The notes beneath the pieces are model-generated. The model saw only the letters and a program-made list of their open reading frames with translations. It ran no database searches and was not told where the DNA came from. Below are positions 1 to 5,166 of a stretch of DNA of 5,166 nucleotides, piece after piece. Positions within the stretch are counted from its first letter, which is position 1, and each line of letters opens with the position of its first letter. The stretch covers positions 1 to 5,166 of the forward strand of contig CALDTD010000100.1 in assembly GCA_937924345.1 (NCBI GenBank), read 5' to 3'. The DNA comes from an uncultured Flavobacteriales bacterium (GTDB lineage Bacteria; Bacteroidota; Bacteroidia; Flavobacteriales_D; Parvicellaceae). The position numbers and the translations under genes were made by a program.

Positions 1-101
1 ACTTTATTGTGAAAGTTATCAGCTAAAATTGTACGTTCGTGCTAGTTTTTACTGTATAGGTCATTTATTAAGTTAATATACTGTTATTAAGCTATTTTAA
101 A

Positions 102-120
102 AAATTAATTATATTAATTT
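102..120. repeat. short AT-rich perfect inverted repeat upstream of the PUR-like gene
   Basis: AAATTAAT (102-109) and ATTAATTT (113-120) are perfect 8-base inverted arms around the 3-base spacer TAT, ending 23 bases before the ATG at 144. The position would suit an operator or promoter-proximal site, but the arms contain only A and T in very AT-rich DNA, so chance is a strong alternative. The rest of 1-143 shows no convincing gene. A TAGTTTCG at 120-127 differs from the Bacteroidota -7 consensus TAnnTTTG by one base, but no TTG -33 element lies at a suitable distance, so I do not call a promoter there. Confidence 0.3.
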
Positions 121-143
121 AGTTTCGAACAAAAAATAATAGT

Positions 144-485
144 ATGACAGAAGGAAGAGAAAACTATAGGGATGAAATCTTTTCATTACCAGTTAGAGCG
201 GGTAAAAGAACTTACTTTTTCGATGTAAAAGCGACTAGAGCTAACGATTTGTATTTAACCGTAACAGAGAGTAAAAAAAAGTACAATGAAGATGGGACTT
301 TTTTCTTCGAAAAACACAAAATGTTTTTATACAAAGAAGATTTCGAGAAGTTTACTGACGGACTAAATGAAGCTGTTTCAAAAATTACTGAATTAAAGGA
401 AAGTGGAGAGTTTCAAGTTAAAGAAGGAGAAGGGTACGAGAGAAGGAATTATAGTTCCAACGTAGATTTTGAAAGTTTAGATTAG
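144..485 (+). CDS. PUR-alpha-like (DUF3276) DNA/RNA-binding protein
   Basis: This gene encodes a 113-residue cytoplasmic protein with no signal peptide or membrane segment. It is recognised as the small DUF3276 family of Bacteroidota, which has a PUR-alpha-type fold binding single-stranded DNA or RNA. The family hallmark is the N-terminal stretch around residues 8-32, with EIFSLPVRAGKRTYFFDVKA running into TRAND. Next come strand-like segments (LYLTVTESKKKY, then GTFFFEKHKMFLY) and an amphipathic helix at about 64-86 (EDFEKFTDGLNEAVSKITEL), matching the beta-beta-beta-beta-alpha PUR repeat. The C-terminal tail (about 88-113) is charged and low in hydrophobic residues, so probably flexible. 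The ATG at 144 follows an A-rich leader (AACAAAAAATAATAGT) with no Shine-Dalgarno motif, as is usual in this phylum. An intrinsic terminator follows, so the gene is probably monocistronic or last in its unit. The cellular target is unknown; a nucleoid or RNA-binding role is inferred from the fold only. Confidence 0.9.
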   Translation: MTEGRENYRDEIFSLPVRAGKRTYFFDVKATRANDLYLTVTESKKKYNEDGTFFFEKHKMFLYKEDFEKFTDGLNEAVSKITELKESGEFQVKEGEGYERRNYSSNVDFESLD

Positions 486-510
486 GACATAGATTATGAT
501 AAGTTAAATT

Positions 511-546
511 AAGCTCATACATTTCTGTTTGGGCTTTTTTTCTTTT
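511..546 (+). terminator. intrinsic terminator after the PUR-like gene
   Basis: AAGCTC (511-516) pairs with GGGCTT (531-536), giving six pairs including one G-U wobble around a 14-base loop. The stem runs directly into a long T tract (535-541, then CTTTT to 546). It lies 25 bases after the stop at 485 and separates this gene from the cluster that begins near 610. The stem is short but the T tract is strong. Confidence 0.75.
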
Positions 547-609
547 AAAATTAAGACCTAGTAAAACTGCAATCAATTACTTAAAATTTAGAAAATCCGA
601 TTTTAGCAC

Positions 610-617
610 TATATTTG
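610..617 (+). promoter_or_regulatory. Bacteroidota-type -7 promoter box for the PD40-rhomboid-deformylase cluster
   Basis: TATATTTG matches the Bacteroidota primary-sigma -7 consensus TAnnTTTG exactly. It stands between the upstream terminator and the first gene of the cluster, which is where a promoter is expected. Transcription would start near 624, leaving a leader of about 50 bases before the ATG at 676. No clear TTG (-33 element) is seen 17-23 bases upstream; the region around 577-590 reads TTACTTAAAATTTA, so the upstream half is weak. The start site has not been mapped. Confidence 0.5.
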
Positions 618-675
618 TTTATAGAGTAGATATTACCTTTTGGGTAGGTTTTAAATTTTGATTAAACTTAATAAA

Positions 676-2208
676 ATGAAAAATATAATTTCTTTCTTGC
701 TATTCATTAGCTTTTCTACATCTATTGTTGGACAAGATAAAAAAGCTGCAAAACGTTATTTTTATGACTTGCAAGACTTTGAATCTTCAGTTGATGCGTA
801 TCTAGAATTATTGGAAGAAGAACCGGAAAATGTAGAGTACAATTATAACCTAGCAATCAGTTATTTAAATTCTAATATTGATAAATCTTTAGCTATTCCA
901 TATTTAGAAAAATTAGAGGAAGTTGAGGATTTAGATATGAATGTTGCCTATTATTTAGGTAGAGCTTATGCACTAGGATATCAGTTCGATAAAGCAATTG
1001 AAGCGTACACTAGATTTTTAGAAATAGCAAAACCAGCAAGTAGTTTGCAAATAAGTACAGAACGTCAAATAGAGTATTGTCAAAATGCAAAAGAGTTAAT
1101 GAAGTTTCCCCTACAGGTTAGCTTCGAGAACTTAGGTAGAGAAGTAAATTCATTGAGTGATGATTATTTTCCTTTTATTCCTAAAGACGAATCATTTATA
1201 GTTTTTAACTCTAATAGAGATGTAGTAGATGAAGAACTCCCTAGATCAGATATTTTGATTTCACACGTTAAAAATGGTAAATACACAAGAGCAGAAAAGT
1301 TGCCAGATAATATAAATACAAAAACTGGACGGGAAGAGATAGTTGGATTGAATGCTGAAGGTACAGAGGCAATATTATTTTTTGAGTCGTTTACAAATGA
1401 TGGAGATTTATACGAATGTAAAATAAAGGGGAAAGAATTTGGAGTACCAGCAAAGTTGGATCGAAATGTAAACTCTAAGTATACAGAAATTGCAGCATGT
1501 ATATCAAGTGATAATAATCGTTTGTTTTTTGCTAGTAATCGCCCAGGAGGGTATGGAGGAATTGATTTGTACTTGTGCCAACGTTTACCCAATGGAAAGT
1601 GGAGTGAGGCTCAAAACCTAGGGCCGTCTGTTAATACAAGATATGATGAAGATTTTCCCAACATTTCTCCCGATGGAAAAATTTTATACTTCTCTTCTAA
1701 GGGGCATACTAGTATGGGAGGTTATGATATATACAAATCAGAATGGAATAATATAAAAAAGAAGTTTATTGGAGCTAAAAATGTTGGTTATCCAATTAAT
1801 ACTCCTGGAGATGATATGAATTTTAGAATATCAGATAACCAGAAGTATGGGTATTTATCTGCTTTACGAAAAGAAGGTATAGGCGGATTAGATATTTATA
1901 GAGTTACTTTTAAAGAGGTAGAACCCGATTATACAGCAGTTTCTGGTAAGATTATAGCCAAAGATGGAAAGAAAAAGTTTAGCGAGCTTTATATACAAAT
2001 CGTAGATGCAGAAACAGGCGATGTATATGGAGATTATCAGCCTGATGAAAGAACTCAACGCTATGTTATGATTCTGCCTCCAGGGGCTTATACCATGTAT
2101 GTAGAGGCAGAAGGCTATGAAATGATGGAAGAAGAAATTATCATTTTAGACAAATCTTCTTTTAAAAGTAATTTATATAGCGATATAGAATTGGTACCTG
2201 TTAAATAA
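676..2208 (+). CDS. secreted TPR - PD40 beta-propeller protein without OmpA domain
   Basis: The product is 510 residues. I chose the ATG at 676 over the in-frame TTG at 658 because it places a clean signal peptide at the N terminus (MKNIISFLLF, then ISFSTSIVG), probably cut before Gln20. There is no lipobox cysteine, so it should be a soluble periplasmic or secreted protein. About three TPR-like helical pairs occupy residues 25-120, including NVAYYLGRAYALGYQFDKAI. A TolB-like PD40 propeller fills about 150-415; its signatures are NSNRD (178-182), ASNRPGGYGGIDLY (286-299), SSKGHTSMGGYDIY (340-353) and SALRKEGIGGLDIY (395-408). Residues 421-510 resemble a carboxypeptidase-regulatory-like beta-sandwich (ILPPGAYTMYVEAEGYE). 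This is the layout of PorE-type and other Bacteroidota OmpA-family proteins, except that the stop comes before any OmpA domain. Its stop overlaps the next gene's ATG. The propeller probably mediates protein-protein contacts in the envelope; no enzymatic role is evident. Confidence 0.85.
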   Translation: MKNIISFLLFISFSTSIVGQDKKAAKRYFYDLQDFESSVDAYLELLEEEPENVEYNYNLAISYLNSNIDKSLAIPYLEKLEEVEDLDMNVAYYLGRAYALGYQFDKAIEAYTRFLEIAKPASSLQISTERQIEYCQNAKELMKFPLQVSFENLGREVNSLSDDYFPFIPKDESFIVFNSNRDVVDEELPRSDILISHVKNGKYTRAEKLPDNINTKTGREEIVGLNAEGTEAILFFESFTNDGDLYECKIKGKEFGVPAKLDRNVNSKYTEIAACISSDNNRLFFASNRPGGYGGIDLYLCQRLPNGKWSEAQNLGPSVNTRYDEDFPNISPDGKILYFSSKGHTSMGGYDIYKSEWNNIKKKFIGAKNVGYPINTPGDDMNFRISDNQKYGYLSALRKEGIGGLDIYRVTFKEVEPDYTAVSGKIIAKDGKKKFSELYIQIVDAETGDVYGDYQPDERTQRYVMILPPGAYTMYVEAEGYEMMEEEIIILDKSSFKSNLYSDIELVPVK

Positions 2209-2828
2209 TGGAGTTGACACTAACGCTTGCAATAATAGCTACAACAGTTCTAGTTTCTTTAGCTACTTTTAGTAACGAAGACTTAAATTATAAGCTCCCC
2301 TTTTTGCCGTATTTAGCAAAGCATCAGAATCAGTGGTGGAGGGTTATCTCTCATGGTTTTGTTCATGGGGATCACATGCATTTGTTTTTTAATATGTATG
2401 TGTTGTACAACTTTGGCGAGTTGATTGAAAAAACGCTTCAATACCAATATGGAACTATTAATGGAACGATTTATTTTTTAGGGTTATATATTGGAGGTTT
2501 AATTTTTGCAACAATTCCTGCGTTTTATAAAAATAGTAATAACTCTGCTTACAGAGCAGTAGGAGCATCTGGTGCTGTTTCTTCAGTTTTATTCGCTTTT
2601 ATTATTTTTTACCCAAGTATGAATTTAAGATTGCTATTTATTCCTATAGATATACCAGCTTATATTATGGGGGGACTTTATCTTGCCTTCGAAACGTATT
2701 CGAATAAACAAGGGCGAACAAATATAGCGCACGATGCACACATTGCTGGAGCTATTTTTGGGATTGTTTATGTCGTATTATTAGATTTTAATAATTTTAC
2801 AAACTTCTTTACTAAAATTGGCTTTTAA
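2208..2828 (+). CDS. rhomboid family intramembrane serine protease
   Basis: This 206-residue inner-membrane protein is a compact six-helix rhomboid, which cuts substrate transmembrane helices within the bilayer. Predicted helices lie at about 2-21, 55-70, 84-105, 117-136, 139-162 and 174-194. The catalytic dyad is intact: Ser121 in GASG (119-122) at the start of helix 4 and His178 in AHDAHIAG in helix 6. The loop-1 tryptophan-arginine motif (QWWR, 42-45) and the HxxxN oxyanion-type motif (HLFFN, 58-62) are also present, so the protein should be active. The length fits a minimal bacterial core with no extra cytoplasmic domain or seventh helix. Its ATG overlaps the stop of the TPR-PD40 gene by one base (TAATG) and has no Shine-Dalgarno sequence, so translation is probably coupled. 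It ends one base before the deformylase gene. Substrates cannot be told from sequence; the flanking envelope genes suggest membrane-anchored envelope proteins. Confidence 0.93.
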   Translation: MELTLTLAIIATTVLVSLATFSNEDLNYKLPFLPYLAKHQNQWWRVISHGFVHGDHMHLFFNMYVLYNFGELIEKTLQYQYGTINGTIYFLGLYIGGLIFATIPAFYKNSNNSAYRAVGASGAVSSVLFAFIIFYPSMNLRLLFIPIDIPAYIMGGLYLAFETYSNKQGRTNIAHDAHIAGAIFGIVYVVLLDFNNFTNFFTKIGF

Positions 2829-2829
2829 T

Positions 2830-3498
2830 ATGAAGATTTTTCCTCTTGTATTTACTATTGTTTTTTTTAGTTTTTCTTGTGTTAATAAGCAAAAGGATAA
2901 TGAAGTAGATCAAGTCGAAGAAATAGTTGCTAAATCTATTTTTAATGAAGAAGAATCTCAATTACTTACAAAGGGAGAAAAGTCAGACCCGTTTAGAGTT
3001 TTGACTATTGAGAATGTGAAAGACTCTTTGCTCTTGAGATCTAAAAGTAAAGGGTTTGTGGTTGAACCTAATGACAGTTTACTAATCCTTTTCTCAGAGC
3101 GACTAATTGCTACAGTTCAAGATTCTGCCACACTGGGAGTTGGAATTGCTGCGCCACAAGTAGGTTTTTTAAAAAATATTATCTGCATTCAGCGGTTTGA
3201 TAAGGTAAATAAGCCTTTTGAAGTGTATTACAACCCTAAAATAAGTCAGTACTCAAAGAAAATACAGCCTTGCAGAGAAGGTTGTTTATCTATACCTGGT
3301 AGAATGGATACGTTAAGTGTACGTTCTTATGCTATTCTTTTAGAATACGAAAATATAGCTGGGGAGCACCAGTTTGAGATGGTTGAGGACTTTACGGCAG
3401 TTATATTTCAGCACGAAATTGATCATCTAAATGGAATACTTTATACCGACTATTTACACCAGAAAGCCCACGAACAAACTATTGGTCACGTTCATTAG
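2830..3498 (+). CDS. def: peptide deformylase with lipoprotein signal peptide (predicted exported)
   Basis: The product is 222 residues. Peptide deformylase is a metal (usually Fe2+) hydrolase that removes the formyl group from N-terminal formyl-methionine. All three family motifs are present: GVGIAAPQ (103-110, Gln110), EGCLS (150-154, metal ligand Cys152) and HEIDH (195-199, ligands His195 and His199, catalytic Glu196). Spacing between them (42 and 43 residues) is close to E. coli Def (40 and 42), so the enzyme should be active. Unusually, about 57 residues precede the catalytic domain. They begin MKIFPLVFTIVFFSFSC, a signal peptide ending in a lipobox-like SFSC with Cys17, followed by a charged linker. 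No in-frame ATG lies between the start and motif 1. The ATG at 2830 is preferred to the in-frame TTG at 2818 because it gives this signal peptide and starts one base after the rhomboid stop. A TTG at 3001 could give a domain-only form but has no visible support. The symbol reflects the family; a separate housekeeping def may exist elsewhere. Confidence 0.9.
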   Translation: MKIFPLVFTIVFFSFSCVNKQKDNEVDQVEEIVAKSIFNEEESQLLTKGEKSDPFRVLTIENVKDSLLLRSKSKGFVVEPNDSLLILFSERLIATVQDSATLGVGIAAPQVGFLKNIICIQRFDKVNKPFEVYYNPKISQYSKKIQPCREGCLSIPGRMDTLSVRSYAILLEYENIAGEHQFEMVEDFTAVIFQHEIDHLNGILYTDYLHQKAHEQTIGHVH

Positions 3499-3536
3499 TT
3501 AACTATTAGCTATTGAAAACATTAACAAATAGTTAA
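3499..3536 (+). repeat. 9-bp inverted repeat after the deformylase gene, possible weak terminator or operator
   Basis: TTAACTATT (3499-3507) is perfectly inverted as AATAGTTAA (3528-3536) with a 20-base loop, beginning immediately after the deformylase stop codon. The stem has only one G-C pair and is not followed directly by a T tract (CTTTT comes at 3542-3546), so it is a poor intrinsic terminator; a binding site for a dimeric regulator is an alternative. The rest of the 106-base gap is AT-rich. It holds several near matches to TAnnTTTG that each lack the last G (TATCTTTT 3539-3546, TATGTTTA 3551-3558, TATCTTTA 3557-3564). A TTG at 3513-3515 lies 23 bases before the first of these, so a promoter for the next gene is possible but not convincing. 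Confidence 0.4.
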
Positions 3537-3604
3537 ATTATCTTTTAAGTTATGTTTATCTTTATATGATTAAATTATAAAAATAGTTTTCAGATACTGT
3601 TCTC

Positions 3605-5166
3605 ATGAAAAAAAATATATTTATCCTTTTTTTTAGCTTCTTATCTATATCCTTTCTAGCACAATACGAGTCTAGAGGGAAAGAGTTTAACTTTATTGAC
3701 GCCGAGCATTTTATTGATAATAATAATTATAATGATGCCTTAGGTTTATTTGAAGAGTTAATAATTGATTATCCAAAAAATAAAGAATATGTCTTTAAGA
3801 AAGGAGTATGTCAACTAATGCTAAACGATGCTGAAAATGCTTTAAATACAATAAGGTCTGTTGGTTCTAAAAAGAAAACCCCTGATAATTATAGTTATTA
3901 CTTAGCCAAAGCTTATGCATTAAATTATCAATTTGATTCTGCTATTATATTTTTTAATAAAGCAGCAAAAGATGGTAATGTGAATAGTAAGTTTAAAAGT
4001 GGGATCCCTCGTTTAATTGAACAATGTAACAACGGATCTGAGTTAATACAAAATAAATTAAATGTAGCTATCGAAAGTATTGGTAATGCTATTAACACAG
4101 AAGATTATGAATATAGTCCCGTAGTTAATGCCGAAGAAACAGTTTTAGCTTTTACTTACCGAGGGTCTAAAAGTACTGGCGGGCGACAAAATTACGATGG
4201 AAGCAAAATTAATAATGGGAATTTTTATGATGATATTTATGTTTCATACAAGTCTGGAGAGGACTGGGGCACTCCTGAAAAATTAAATAGAACAATAAAT
4301 ACAGATAAGCATGAAACTTCGGTTGCTATGGCTCCAGATGGAAGAAGTATGTACGCCTATAGAGGTACCGAGGCTAAATCTGGTGAGCTTTATAAAGTAG
4401 ATACGCGAAAAGGAGAGTTTTCAACTATGGAGTCTCTTGGCATGAATTCTTCTGACTGGGAAGGAAGTATTACAATTTCTAACGATGGTAAATTTGCTAT
4501 TTTCTCTAGCGATAGACCGGGCGGATTTGGAGGAAGTGATTTGTATTACGTCGAAAAGAAAGGTTCTAAATGGGGAAAGCCTGTAAATATGGGAGATAAA
4601 ATTAATACACCTTTTGAAGAAGAAGTCCCATTTATTTATACCAATAACGCAATGTTTAGTTTTAGTTCTCAAGGACACAACTCTATTGGGGGGTATGATA
4701 TATTTGAATCTCAAATAATTAATAAAGGCGAATATTCTGAGCCTAGAAATTTAGGCTATCCAATAAATTCGACATACAACGATTTATTCTTTTCTATTTC
4801 ATCAATGGGAAATGGGTTTTACTCAGCGCTAAGAAAAGGAGGTGTCGGACAATACGATATTTATACTTTTGATGTAGAGCCAATAATGGAAGAGTCTAAC
4901 GTTTTGTTAGTTAAAGGAGAAGTTCCAGTAGGGACTAAATTAATAGTCAAAAACGCAGATTGGGTAGATAGAGGAGAATATTATGCAAATCCTAAAAATA
5001 ATATGTACAAAGCATATTTACCCTTAGGAGAAGATTATAGCATAACTTTTATAAAGGGTGATACAGTGCTTAAAAATATATCTGTTGATGGAAAAAACTT
5101 AACAAGTTACACGGTTATAGAAGAGAATATTATTGTTCCTAAGAAAGTTGTTAAAGAAAAGGAAGA
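3605..5166 (+). CDS. secreted TPR - PD40 beta-propeller protein, C terminus outside window
   Basis: The frame is open from the ATG at 3605 to the window edge (520 complete codons, no stop), so the gene is truncated by the window, not broken. The N terminus is a signal peptide (MKKNIFILFF, then SFLSISFLA), probably cut after Ala19 before Gln20; there is no lipobox cysteine. TPR-like helices span about 30-122 (for example YYLAKAYALNYQFDSAI at 98-114). The PD40 propeller covers about 165-425, with DGRSMYAYRG (245-254), SSDRPGGFGGSDLYY (301-315), SSQGHNSIGGYDIF (354-367) and SALRKGGVGQYDIY (407-420). Residues about 430-510 resemble a small beta-sandwich like the regulatory-like domain of the paralog, followed by a Lys/Glu-rich stretch (KKVVKEKE). 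That arrangement commonly precedes an OmpA peptidoglycan-binding domain in PorE-type proteins, so such a domain may lie just downstream; this is inference. It is a clear paralog of the gene at 676 and may be co-transcribed with the cluster or have its own promoter. Confidence 0.85.
   Translation, partial: MKKNIFILFFSFLSISFLAQYESRGKEFNFIDAEHFIDNNNYNDALGLFEELIIDYPKNKEYVFKKGVCQLMLNDAENALNTIRSVGSKKKTPDNYSYYLAKAYALNYQFDSAIIFFNKAAKDGNVNSKFKSGIPRLIEQCNNGSELIQNKLNVAIESIGNAINTEDYEYSPVVNAEETVLAFTYRGSKSTGGRQNYDGSKINNGNFYDDIYVSYKSGEDWGTPEKLNRTINTDKHETSVAMAPDGRSMYAYRGTEAKSGELYKVDTRKGEFSTMESLGMNSSDWEGSITISNDGKFAIFSSDRPGGFGGSDLYYVEKKGSKWGKPVNMGDKINTPFEEEVPFIYTNNAMFSFSSQGHNSIGGYDIFESQIINKGEYSEPRNLGYPINSTYNDLFFSISSMGNGFYSALRKGGVGQYDIYTFDVEPIMEESNVLLVKGEVPVGTKLIVKNADWVDRGEYYANPKNNMYKAYLPLGEDYSITFIKGDTVLKNISVDGKNLTSYTVIEENIIVPKKVVKEKE

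Noticed and set aside
658..675. Upstream in-frame TTG start for the first PD40 gene
   Set aside because: The ATG at 676 gives a typical short signal peptide; the TTG would add MIKLNK ahead of it, and nothing in the sequence favours it.
486..675. Possible small gene or RNA between the PUR-like gene and the PD40 gene
   Set aside because: Apart from the terminator and the -7 box, I see no credible start with coding character and no stable RNA structure.
1164..1592. 142-codon open frame on the minus strand
   Set aside because: It lies wholly inside the propeller-coding part of the TPR-PD40 gene, whose motifs are unambiguous on the plus strand. The antisense translation shows no recognisable domain.
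2669..2674. G6 run in the rhomboid gene, and another at 4688-4693 in the second PD40 gene, as phase-variation tracts
   Set aside because: Both are short, in frame, and explained by adjacent glycine codons (MGGL and IGGY).
2818..2829. Upstream in-frame TTG start for the deformylase
   Set aside because: It would overlap the rhomboid end and add four residues before the signal peptide. The ATG at 2830 is the better start and keeps the lipoprotein-like N terminus.
4421..4714. 97-codon open frame on the minus strand
   Set aside because: It lies antisense to the second PD40 gene over clear propeller motifs (SSDRPGGFGG, GHNSIGGYDIF), and its product resembles no family I recognise.

Overview
The window looks like chromosomal DNA from a low-GC member of the Bacteroidota, most likely a Flavobacteriales-type organism. 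The evidence is the AT-rich sequence, gene starts without Shine-Dalgarno sequences, a TAnnTTTG-type -7 promoter box, a DUF3276/PUR-alpha-like gene, and PD40 (TolB-like beta-propeller) proteins preceded by TPR repeats, an architecture typical of this phylum. All genes lie on the + strand. I see no RNA genes, CRISPR arrays, insertion sequences or mobile elements.

Layout. Bases 1-143 are AT-rich leader DNA with a short perfect inverted repeat. Bases 144-485 encode a small PUR-alpha-like (DUF3276) nucleic-acid-binding protein, followed by a good intrinsic terminator at about 511-546. A -7 promoter box at 610-617 then precedes a tightly packed three-gene unit. Its members are a secreted TPR/PD40 beta-propeller protein (676-2208), a six-helix rhomboid intramembrane serine protease (2208-2828, overlapping the previous stop by one base in TAATG), and a peptide deformylase with a lipoprotein-type signal peptide (2830-3498, one base after the rhomboid stop). 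After a 106-base gap with a 9-bp inverted repeat, a second TPR/PD40 protein starts at 3605. It is paralogous to the first and runs off the right edge still open at 520 codons.

How the genes may work together. All four genes from 676 onward are predicted to act in the membrane or beyond it. The two TPR-PD40 proteins resemble the periplasmic part of PorE-type (type IX secretion-associated) and other OmpA-family envelope proteins. The first ends after a carboxypeptidase-regulatory-like domain with no OmpA peptidoglycan-binding domain; the second may carry one beyond the window. Between the paralogs sit two enzymes acting on peptides, a rhomboid protease and the deformylase. The deformylase is the most notable item. 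All three catalytic motifs are intact with E. coli-like spacing, but about 57 extra N-terminal residues carry a signal peptide with a cysteine at position 17, which suggests an exported, lipid-anchored deformylase instead of the usual cytoplasmic one. A joint envelope-processing role for this cluster is inference from gene order and motifs, not demonstrated.
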